Below are positions 55,547 to 62,268 of a stretch of 64,000 bases of DNA, one piece after another. The stretch's first letter is position 1. Each line of letters opens with the position of its first letter. Source of the DNA: Flavobacteriales bacterium (lineage in GTDB: Bacteria > Bacteroidota > Bacteroidia > Flavobacteriales_F > PHOS-HE28). Below the pieces are notes generated by a model. It was given only the letters and a program-made list of their open reading frames with translations. It did no database searches and was not told the origin of the DNA. Position numbers and translations under genes: made by a program. The stretch is taken from assembly GCA_016721825.1 (NCBI GenBank), contig JADKHI010000004.1, forward strand, positions 1 through 64,000. Direction: 5' to 3'.

Positions 55547-57361
55547 TCACTCCTTGATCAAGCGACCGGCATAGCGCAATTTCGCGGAGGTCAGTTCACA
55601 GGTGTACAGCCCCTTGGACAGGGTCGCGATATCCACGGTGTTCAGCCCTGCCAGCATGCGTTGCACGTGCACTACGCGGCCAAGCGCATCGCGCACCACC
55701 AGCACTTCGCCGGTCAACGCAGTGGGCACACGCACCTGCACTTGAGCCTCCGCTGGCACCGGGAAAAGTTCCAGGTGCTCGTGATCAGCAGCCACGGGAA
55801 TGGATGTGACAGTGCCGCTGCACTCGCCATAGAACGGATCCGTCTCGAACGTCTCGAACGCGCCCAAGGTGGTCGCAAAGGCGATCACCGAATCCACGCG
55901 CTGTTGCAAAGCGGTGATGCTCGAGGTGGGGCCACCGGTGCTGGCGCGTGCATAGACATAAGCGAAGAGCAGGTCTATGTGCTCACCGGGCTCCACTGTG
56001 AAGGGCCCCATCACGCCCACCATCTTCCGATCGAACGGCGCATTGCCTGCGGACAATTCGGTCCATGGTGCTTGCGCTTGTCCGCCGGTCCCGACACCCA
56101 GTGGATCGGAGGCTCCCGGGTACACGAAGCGGGCCGGCGTCGCATTGGGGTTGGTGGAATAGCCCGTGCCGCCATAGCTCTGCGGCACACCGTTCAGCCA
56201 GGCACCGTCGAGGTAGCTCATGAAATCCATCTGGCCGGCAGGGGCTCCTTGTGGACCAGCATTGTTGTTGAAGTAACGCGACCACGAGAGCCCGAAGCGT
56301 TCGTTGTCCGCGATCTGGTCTCCGAAACCGTGACCGTTCCAGGCAGGGAGGGTGTTGCTCGGCGCATCATCAAGGCCATTCGCATCCACCAAGGGGCCTT
56401 TCAGCAACACCACACCAAAGGCCGGAGGTTCGGGGCCGTAGCCAGGGCCGCCGCTTGAAGCCTCATCCAGGTTGTCAGCGTTGTAGACGTAACAAAGGTT
56501 GCGTTGGGCATCGGTGCCCACATAGTCGTCCGCGTAGTTGCCCAGGTCGAAGTCCGTGAAGAGGCCCAAGCGGGTGTCCGTGTACGTGTTCGCGCTCTGA
56601 TTCACGATGTGCACACGCATGAACACGGTTTGTGCCAGCGCTGCGTTGCCGGTGAGGTATTCGAAAGGCATCATCTGGACCTGAAGCCCAAGGGGTGGCG
56701 AACTGGTCAACAGGTGTGGCTTGGCGTCGTTGTAGGAGATGTAACAGGCCTTGTCGCCCATGATGCACGGCACATCGCCATCGTCAGGCTGGTAGTCGCC
56801 ATCCGAATTGAAGTCATAGAACGGCGCTTGGTAGATGTCGTACCCTAGGGACACATCACCCATGGCTGGCCATTGCAGGAACGAACCGGGTGTCTGGTAG
56901 TTCGGGAACAACACGTTCGCATCGCAGTTCGGATCGGCGAGGCAGTTGTGGTAAGCCGTGTGCAGCTCGATCTCAGACCGGTTCACGCACCACACCTGAT
57001 CGTAGGCTGTGGAGACGGCTTGCGTAGTGCTTGCCGTTCCGTCGTTCGTAAGCGGTCCCGGCCAGAGATCCCCATTGCTGGGGCTCTCGTACATCATGGC
57101 CGCCACATGCAACTGGTTGCCGGCATCGTAGCCGCCCACCCACAGCGCACTGCTGAACAGCGGATCGTTGCCGGTGCCTTGGGGTACTTCGAACGAAGCG
57201 TTGCCGGTGCTTACGTTCTCACCTACCAGGCCCCAGGAATTGAAGCGCGCGGCCACGTCACCATTGCTCAGCACCGCGTAGCCACTTTGGGCTGCTACGG
57301 GCGTGGGCGTCTGAAGAAGCAAGCAGGCCAGCGCGATCGAAAGGGTCGTTGTTCGGTTCAT
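55547..57361 (-). CDS. Secreted T9SS type A sorting-domain protein
   Basis: 604 aa. Signal MNRTTTLSIALACLLLQTPT-PVAA. Early part: LSNGDVAARFNSWGLVGENV, SSALWVGGYDAGNQLHVAAM, then DFNSDGDYQPDDGDVPCIMG and HIVNQSANTYTDTRLGLFTD/FDLGNYADDYVG, a layout repeated in many large Bacteroidota secreted proteins of unknown function. A Ca-binding-like DFNSDGDYQPDDGD stretch is visible. The C-terminal LELFPVPAEAQVQVRVPTAL to GRLIKE is a sorting domain. Its leader shares CCCCTTGTTGC directly before the ATG with the tiny gene at 59992-60060. Confidence 0.82.
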   Translation of the reverse strand: MNRTTTLSIALACLLLQTPTPVAAQSGYAVLSNGDVAARFNSWGLVGENVSTGNASFEVPQGTGNDPLFSSALWVGGYDAGNQLHVAAMMYESPSNGDLWPGPLTNDGTASTTQAVSTAYDQVWCVNRSEIELHTAYHNCLADPNCDANVLFPNYQTPGSFLQWPAMGDVSLGYDIYQAPFYDFNSDGDYQPDDGDVPCIMGDKACYISYNDAKPHLLTSSPPLGLQVQMMPFEYLTGNAALAQTVFMRVHIVNQSANTYTDTRLGLFTDFDLGNYADDYVGTDAQRNLCYVYNADNLDEASSGGPGYGPEPPAFGVVLLKGPLVDANGLDDAPSNTLPAWNGHGFGDQIADNERFGLSWSRYFNNNAGPQGAPAGQMDFMSYLDGAWLNGVPQSYGGTGYSTNPNATPARFVYPGASDPLGVGTGGQAQAPWTELSAGNAPFDRKMVGVMGPFTVEPGEHIDLLFAYVYARASTGGPTSSITALQQRVDSVIAFATTLGAFETFETDPFYGECSGTVTSIPVAADHEHLELFPVPAEAQVQVRVPTALTGEVLVVRDALGRVVHVQRMLAGLNTVDIATLSKGLYTCELTSAKLRYAGRLIKE

Positions 57362-57531
57362 GGCAACAAGGGGTTCGTTGTTCGTTGCTTGAAACTAAAC
57401 TGCACCCGAACAAGCCACTGGGTCCGAACAGCGCACGGTCCGAATGGCACAAGCATCGGTCGGAACGCGACCCACAGAAAGCCGATCAAACCTTTCATGC
57501 GTCACAGGGTCCCACCGCCGACACCGAACCC

Positions 57532-58761
57532 ATGATCCGACCCATACTGACCGCAGCGCTCTGCACCGCCAGCCTGTTCCAGCTCCAGGCCCAAGGCCCC
57601 GAGATCACCAGCTGGATCATCAACCCTGGCAGCGAAACGGGCTACAGCAACTACCTCACTAACGTGCAAGCGGTGAATTACACCGCAACGGATGTGTTTG
57701 TGAGCTGCACCTGCATCCCCGGCTACGACATCGGGCCGTGGACCAACAACCCCAACGTTCCGGTGCCGCAGGACTTCACCTTCCGCCTCACGCGCACGCC
57801 GGTGGAGAACACCGGCGCCTTGGTGGAGACCGGCCTGGGGCACATCGGCGTATGGCGCAACGGGGTGAGCATCTTCAACGCGGAGGATGGCATGAGCTAC
57901 AACAACCAAGGCATCTGGCACCGCGACGCGAAGGTGTTCGAGGGCATCAGCTTCGATCTCTGCCTGGGCCACCCAGCGCCCAACGGCGAATACCACCACC
58001 ACGTGAGCCCTAGCTGCCTGTACGACTTCATGGACGACCAGGCGCACAGCGACCTCATCGGCTACGCCTTCGATGGTTTTCCGATCTACGGGGCCTGGGG
58101 CTTCACCAACACGGATGGAACCGGTGGCATCAGCCGCATGCGCACCAGCTACCAACTGCGCAACATCACGGACCGCACAACGCTGCCCGATGGCACCGTC
58201 CTTCCTGCGAACCAATACGGACCCGCTTTCGCCGGCCAATACCCGCTCGGGGCCTTCATCGAGGACTACGCCTACGTGGCCGGTTCCGGCGACCTTGACG
58301 AGCACAACGGTCGGTTCACCGTGACACCCGAATACCCCACCGGCACCTACGCCTACTTCGTTACGCTCGATTCCTTGTTGCAACCGGCGTTCCCCTATGT
58401 CATCGGCGATACCTACTACGGCACTGTTGCGGCCGGGAACACGGGGCCTGGTGGTGGCCACCTCACGGTCCCAGGCGGCGCAATACTGTACACCCCAAGC
58501 ACCAGCGTGCAGGAGTTGGGCAATGCCTCGCTCACCGTGTTCCCTGTGCCTGCCTCAGCCGACCTGAACATCCGCACGGACGGCACCTTGCTACGCTCCA
58601 TCGAGCTCATCGACGCAAGCGGGCGCGTTGTGAGCCATACCGCGCCACTGGGCACCCAAGTGGCGATCTCGCTCGACGGTCTTGCCAACGGCTTCTGGAC
58701 CGCACGGATCACCCTGGCGGATGGCCGGGTGGTGGTTCGGCCTTTCGTGAAGCAACCCTGA
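57532..58761 (+). CDS. YHYH-domain secreted protein with T9SS type A tail
   Basis: 409 aa. Signal MIRPILTAALCTASLFQLQA. YHYH protein family core: TNVQAVNYTATDVFVSCTCI, PGYDIGPWTNNPN, FRLTRTPVENTGALVETGLG, HIGVWRNGVSIFNAEDGMSY, CLGHPAPNGEYHHHVSPSCL (the YHHH site), IGYAFDGFPIYGAWGF and YAYFVTLD. The histidine cluster could bind metal; the family has no proven role. C-terminal LTVFPVPASADLNIRTDGTL to VVVRPFVKQP is a sorting domain. Start at ATG 57532 because the signal follows immediately. Confidence 0.87.
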   Translation: MIRPILTAALCTASLFQLQAQGPEITSWIINPGSETGYSNYLTNVQAVNYTATDVFVSCTCIPGYDIGPWTNNPNVPVPQDFTFRLTRTPVENTGALVETGLGHIGVWRNGVSIFNAEDGMSYNNQGIWHRDAKVFEGISFDLCLGHPAPNGEYHHHVSPSCLYDFMDDQAHSDLIGYAFDGFPIYGAWGFTNTDGTGGISRMRTSYQLRNITDRTTLPDGTVLPANQYGPAFAGQYPLGAFIEDYAYVAGSGDLDEHNGRFTVTPEYPTGTYAYFVTLDSLLQPAFPYVIGDTYYGTVAAGNTGPGGGHLTVPGGAILYTPSTSVQELGNASLTVFPVPASADLNIRTDGTLLRSIELIDASGRVVSHTAPLGTQVAISLDGLANGFWTARITLADGRVVVRPFVKQP

Positions 58762-58828
58762 CAGCTCTGGCACAGGCATTGGCGTTACGGATCGAAGGGA
58801 CGTGCATTGGAACAGAAAACCAACGCTC

Positions 58829-59311
58829 ATGAACCTCCGCTCGATCGGTATCGCTGGCATTATCCTAGGGTCCCTGTTCAAGGTCCAACACTGGCCCGGG
58901 GCGAACGTTATTGCGCTGGCCGGAGCGCTCCTGACCATCACTGCTGTGATCATCGCGTTGACCACACAGCCCTTCTCCTTATCCCGAGGTCTTCGTTCAT
59001 TGGCCGGTGTACTGCTCGTTGCCACAGTGGTGCTGAAGATGCAGCACTGGCCAGGCGCCGAGGTGGCTTTCTGCGGCGCCATCGCAACAGCTTTCGCCGT
59101 GCTCATCATGGACCGCGAGCAGCTCGATCCGCGCCGGCTTTTCGCCGCGCAACTGTCTTGGTTGCTCCTTGGGTCCTTGGCCTTGACCTTGGGAGGCGTT
59201 CTGTTCAAGGTGATGCACTGGCCGGGCGCGAGCATCCAATTGGTGCTCGGTCTGACGGGTTGCGCCGTATGGTTCCTGGTGACCGGTAGCCGCACCGTGC
59301 GGACGGTCTGA
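58829..59311 (+). CDS. GldL-like membrane protein with three HWPGA hairpins
   Basis: About 160 aa, six predicted membrane helices in three pairs. Each pair begins with the same motif: LFKVQHWPGA (about residue 15), VLKMQHWPGA (about 70) and LFKVMHWPGA (about 130). The motif FKIxHWPGA marks the first helical hairpin of GldL-type proteins (part of the gliding/T9SS motor), which normally have it once. No GldL C-terminal cytoplasmic domain is present. A small internally repeated relative is the best description; function unknown. ATG 58829 is favoured over 58802. Confidence 0.7.
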   Translation: MNLRSIGIAGIILGSLFKVQHWPGANVIALAGALLTITAVIIALTTQPFSLSRGLRSLAGVLLVATVVLKMQHWPGAEVAFCGAIATAFAVLIMDREQLDPRRLFAAQLSWLLLGSLALTLGGVLFKVMHWPGASIQLVLGLTGCAVWFLVTGSRTVRTV

Positions 59312-59317
59312 AAGCAG

Positions 59318-59352
59318 CGAGGCCCCGTTGCTGTTGCCAGCCCGGGGCCTCG
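59318..59352 (+). terminator. Strong hairpin terminator after the HWPGA gene
   Basis: CGAGGCCCCG (59318-59327) pairs perfectly with CGGGGCCTCG (59343-59352), 10-bp stem, 15-nt loop, 6 bp after the stop. Confidence 0.75.
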
Positions 59353-59397
59353 CCGCCACTCGTCCAAACCAAAACCCGAAAACGCTCTCGATAGGTT

Positions 59398-59414
59398 GCC
59401 GGAACGCTTCCGGC
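59398..59414 (-). terminator. Hairpin downstream of the small-gene pair
   Basis: GCCGGAA (59398-59404) pairs with TTCCGGC (59408-59414) around CGC; on the minus strand it is followed by a T-richer segment, 90 bp after the 59506-59661 gene. Confidence 0.5.
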
Positions 59415-59505
59415 CTTAACGCAATTGAAAGTTCGGAAGCCCTTGATCCGAATGCCAATGGCACACGGGCAAGGGCCGCTACGGATCCGGGAACGGTAGA
59501 ATGAA

Positions 59506-59661
59506 CTAGTGTCGAAGCTCGAAGACCACCTCCACCACTTCGGGGTAGGTGGTGTCGGACACGATGCAATGCGACATGTCTCCAGTGCTGTCCTTTGAAA
59601 GCGCTGTGCCCACGATGGTGAGCCCCCGGAACTCGGGGATCAGGTAAGGAGAGGTGGTCAT
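59506..59661 (-). CDS. Very small protein (51 aa), unknown
   Basis: Starts MTTSPYLIPEFRGLTIVGTA and continues LSKDSTGDMSHCIVSDTTYP, EVVEVVFELRH. Its ATG shares one base with the TGA of the 86-aa gene upstream (TGATG), the same coupling used by real operon pairs in this window, and the frame is otherwise clean. No family recognised. Too short for signal peptide or membrane helix; probably beta-rich. Confidence 0.5.
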   Translation of the reverse strand: MTTSPYLIPEFRGLTIVGTALSKDSTGDMSHCIVSDTTYPEVVEVVFELRH

Positions 59662-59921
59662 CAGCTGGCCTTGCGAAGGGGGATGGGCTGCACGGTGCTG
59701 TTCTCCCCGTCAAGGACCATCAGGATCAGGTCCTCCCCTTGAATGCCCGTAAGGCGTACTTGGGTCACTGGTCCGGTGACTTCGCCCGTACGCAGAATGT
59801 GTCCGTGGCTGTCGCAGATATCGAACAAGGCGTCCGGCGACTGCGGGTCGTAGTCGAACATCAGCAAGCGCTCGAGCTGGTCGATGCACAGGCGGATCGT
59901 GAGTTGTTCGGAGGCATGCAT
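59661..59921 (-). CDS. Small protein resembling a free T9SS sorting-type domain
   Basis: 86 aa. After a helical start (MHASEQLTIRLCIDQLERLL) it reads ALFDICDSHGHILRTGEVTG, PVTQVRLTGIQGEDLILMVL and DGENSTVQPIPLRKAS. The order (strand, D-x-x-G, turn, T-x-V-x-L-x-G-I, L-x-L-x-V-x-D-G, final K) is that of type A C-terminal sorting domains, yet there is no signal peptide and no cargo part. It could be a degenerate fragment of a secreted protein or a small cytoplasmic protein of the same fold. Forms an operon with the 51-aa gene. Confidence 0.5.
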   Translation of the reverse strand: MHASEQLTIRLCIDQLERLLMFDYDPQSPDALFDICDSHGHILRTGEVTGPVTQVRLTGIQGEDLILMVLDGENSTVQPIPLRKAS

Positions 59922-59969
59922 GGCGGAAGGGTGTGGCCCTGTCTACGGGACACACCCTTCCTAGGTTGC

Positions 59970-60002
59970 AAGGGAACGGACCGAGGCGGCCTCAGTTCCC
60001 TT
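59970..60002 (-). terminator. Hairpin over the stop codon of the 22-aa gene
   Basis: AAGGGAAC (59970-59977) pairs with GTTCCCTT (59995-60002), and GAGG (59983-59986) with CCTC (59990-59993) inside it. On the minus strand it begins within the last codons of the tiny gene, so it could end transcription before the 86-aa gene or act as an attenuator. Confidence 0.6.
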
Positions 60003-60060
60003 GGTCGTTGAAGATCCACAGGCCTTGGGTACCTTGGATCAGTGTGGTGGTGAGCTTCAT
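59992..60060 (-). CDS. Putative 22-codon micropeptide gene or truncated gene start
   Basis: MKLTTTLIQGTQGLWIFNDQ-GN then TGA. The 12 bases before the ATG (CCCCTTGTTGC plus one base) equal those before the secreted-protein gene starting at 57361, and the first residues are alike (MKLTTTL and MNRTTTL). A TAGTTT word lies at the same distance upstream in both. Expression therefore looks likely. It may be a leader peptide, a free micropeptide, or the surviving start of a deleted secreted protein. Confidence 0.4.
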   Translation of the reverse strand: MKLTTTLIQGTQGLWIFNDQGN

Positions 60061-60260
60061 CGCAACAAGGGGGTTTGCGTTTCTGAGAACCAAACTATCC
60101 CAGGACGACCCGTTCGGAAAGGGACGGACGAGCAACGGCAGCGTGTGGGCAAGTTGCGGTCGGAAGCCCTTCACCGGGAGGCTACCGGCACGCCAGATCA
60201 GATCGCTCGATCGTACGGCACCTTCCATTTCCCCTGCGTTCTCCGCGTGAGGCCCCGCCC

Positions 60261-60268
60261 TACATTCG
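60261..60268 (+). promoter_or_regulatory. Promoter candidate of the first LytTR gene
   Basis: TACATTCG, one mismatch to TAnnTTTG, 4 bp before the ATG at 60273; the mRNA would be leaderless. Confidence 0.4.
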
Positions 60269-60272
60269 CTCC

Positions 60273-61052
60273 ATGCCCGCTACGCCCATCCGTGCCCTGA
60301 TCGTGGACGACGAAGAGCTAGCCCGCGAGAACCTGCGGATGATGCTTGCCGATGAGTGCCCCGAGGTGCATGTGGTCGGTGTTGCCGACGGTGTACACCC
60401 CGCACGCGAGCAACTCACCGCACTGCGCCCCGACCTGCTCTTCTTGGACATCCGCATGCCCAGCGGGCACGAAGGGTTGGACCTGCTCGAGACCTTGGAC
60501 GAGCCCGACCTGATGGTGGTCTTCGTAACGGCGTTCAAGGACTACGCTGTGCAGGCTTTCCATGCGAACGCCGTGGATTACATCCTGAAGCCGATCGACC
60601 CGGACGAACTGAAAGCGGCGGTGAACAAGGCCGTGAAGCGCCTGCAGCAACTGCGTGGCCGACCGGGGGAAGGCCAGCGCTACCACGATGAGCTGAAGAC
60701 CACGGCACGCCTGATCAAGGAACAGGGAGGCCAACGCCTGGCCGTCGACCACGCCAAGGGCTTCAAGCTCTTCGACCCGCACAGCATCGCCCACCTGGAG
60801 GCCGACGGCAACTGCACGTTGCTCCACTTCACCGACGGGAGCCGTTACCTCGACACCCGTACATTGAAGGTCTACGAAGACATGCTGGACCCGATCCAGT
60901 TCGTGCGCGTGCACCGCAGCCACCTGCTCAACGTGGCCCACTTGCGCGAGTACCTGCGCGAGGACGGACATTGGGCCGTTATGAAGGATGGCGCCCGCGT
61001 ACCCATCGCCCGGGAACGGGTTCAGGATTTTCTGGAGGCCGTTCGTGGGTAG
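60273..61052 (+). CDS. LytTR-family response regulator 1
   Basis: 259 aa. Receiver domain: acidic pair D12-D13 (LIVDDEELA), phospho-acceptor D59 (LLFLDIRMPSG), VVFVTAFKDYAVQAFHANAV and the conserved K106 in DYILKPIDP. The linker (about 115-150) is followed by a LytTR DNA-binding domain with LAVDHAKGFKLFDPHSIAHL, EADGNCTLLHFTDGSRYLDT and VRVHRSHLLNVAHL. Same architecture as the second regulator 0.4 kb downstream; a propeller-type sensor follows, so the three likely act in one signalling block. Confidence 0.93.
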   Translation: MPATPIRALIVDDEELARENLRMMLADECPEVHVVGVADGVHPAREQLTALRPDLLFLDIRMPSGHEGLDLLETLDEPDLMVVFVTAFKDYAVQAFHANAVDYILKPIDPDELKAAVNKAVKRLQQLRGRPGEGQRYHDELKTTARLIKEQGGQRLAVDHAKGFKLFDPHSIAHLEADGNCTLLHFTDGSRYLDTRTLKVYEDMLDPIQFVRVHRSHLLNVAHLREYLREDGHWAVMKDGARVPIARERVQDFLEAVRG

Positions 61053-61075
61053 CTAGCTCAGCCCAGAAGCTTAAG

Positions 61076-61354
61076 GTGGAGAAACGTCATTGGCTCATTC
61101 GCTACGCTTGTCTGGGATCCTTCGTTTTCCTCTACGCCATGCTTCATGCTGAGCAGGAGGTCTTCGTTCCGCTCATCGAACCCGCTGTGGTCCTTTCCGC
61201 CGGTCTCGGTCTTGTAATGATCATTGCAGGCAGTATGCTCAAGTTCACTGGACGCCTTGAACCGCCGATGTTCTGGAAGTGCGTCGTATCAGGCGGGCTA
61301 TGCGTGCTCATCCCTCTGGCATTCGTGTTCCTGATCTTTAGCGAGCTGCACTAA
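61076..61354 (+). CDS. Small membrane protein of unknown function
   Basis: About 92 aa from a GTG at 61076 (VEKRHWLIRY). Three hydrophobic helices: YACLGSFVFLYAMLHAEQEV, VVLSAGLGLVMIIAGSMLKF and CVVSGGLCVLIPLAFVFLIF. A longer in-frame reading would overlap the LytTR gene by 80 bp and is less likely. No family recognised. It lies between two LytTR regulator genes. Confidence 0.55.
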   Translation: MEKRHWLIRYACLGSFVFLYAMLHAEQEVFVPLIEPAVVLSAGLGLVMIIAGSMLKFTGRLEPPMFWKCVVSGGLCVLIPLAFVFLIFSELH

Positions 61355-61464
61355 GGCAAGGGTCGCGATAGGCGATCGATCCTTAGCGTCATCCCTTATA
61401 CACCCATTCACTCCCCCACCCCTACGATCCGCTCAATGGCGTGGTAGCGATGCACCCAACCATC

Positions 61465-61471
61465 TACTTTG
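61465..61471 (+). promoter_or_regulatory. Promoter candidate of the second LytTR gene
   Basis: TACTTTG followed by GCG, 18 bp before the ATG at 61490; it excludes a start at the in-frame TTG 61469. Confidence 0.4.
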
Positions 61472-61489
61472 GCGAAAACCCCTGTAGCC

Positions 61490-62248
61490 ATGGCAATGCG
61501 AGCAGTGATCGTGGATGACGAGAGCGATGCCCGGGAAAACCTGCGGATCATGCTGGAGGACAACTGCCCGGAAGTGCAGGTGATCGGCCAGGCCGGGAGC
61601 GCGGAGGAAGCGCGGAAGATGATCGACGAGCTGAACCCGAACGCCCTCTTCCTTGACATCAAAATGCCGGGCGAAGATGGGTTCAGCCTGTTAAAGAGCT
61701 TGCAGGGGCGGGATATCCCGGTGGTCTTCACGACGGCTTATGACGAATACGCGCTGCGTGCCTTCAAGGAGAACGCGCTGGATTACCTGGAGAAGCCCAT
61801 CGACCCGGACGAGCTGAAACGCGCGGTAAAGAAGCTGCACAAGTTGGTGGACGAACCTGCGGAGGGACAGCAGCACCAGAGCGCGATCGCCGCGTTGATG
61901 AACGACCCGGCCTCGCCGCTGAGCAGCCGCGTGGCCGTGCCCAGTCGTGATGGACTGGTGCTCTTGAAACATGAGGACATCCTTTACTTGGAGGCCAGTG
62001 ACAGCTACACCACCGTGTTCACCCGCGATGGCAAGCGCACCATCAGCAGTAAGCACATCCGGGTGTTCGAGACCAACCTGGACCCCAAGAAGTTCTTCCG
62101 CGTGCACAAGTCGTACATCATCAACCTGGAGCACCTCAAAGGCTTCAGCCGCACCGAAGGCAACATGGCCCAACTGGATAGCGGCGCGTTGATCCCGGTG
62201 AGCCGTCGTCGCCTGCCGGACTTCCTCTCCATGATCAACACGTTCTGA
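61490..62248 (+). CDS. LytTR-family response regulator 2
   Basis: 252 aa from ATG 61490. Receiver: D9-D10 (VIVDDESDA), phospho-acceptor D56 (ALFLDIKMPGEDG), VVFTTAYDEYALRAF and K102 (DYLEKPIDP). LytTR domain: RVAVPSRDGLVLLKHEDILY, LEASDSYTTVFTRDGKRTIS, FFRVHKSYIINLEHLKGFSR and LIPVSRRRLPDFLSMI. The LEASDSYT and HKSYIIN segments match the family consensus more closely than in regulator 1. Located 20 bp before the sensor gene, so it is the likeliest cognate partner. Confidence 0.94.
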   Translation: MAMRAVIVDDESDARENLRIMLEDNCPEVQVIGQAGSAEEARKMIDELNPNALFLDIKMPGEDGFSLLKSLQGRDIPVVFTTAYDEYALRAFKENALDYLEKPIDPDELKRAVKKLHKLVDEPAEGQQHQSAIAALMNDPASPLSSRVAVPSRDGLVLLKHEDILYLEASDSYTTVFTRDGKRTISSKHIRVFETNLDPKKFFRVHKSYIINLEHLKGFSRTEGNMAQLDSGALIPVSRRRLPDFLSMINTF

Positions 62249-62268
62249 GTGAAGGAAGAAGCTGGCAA

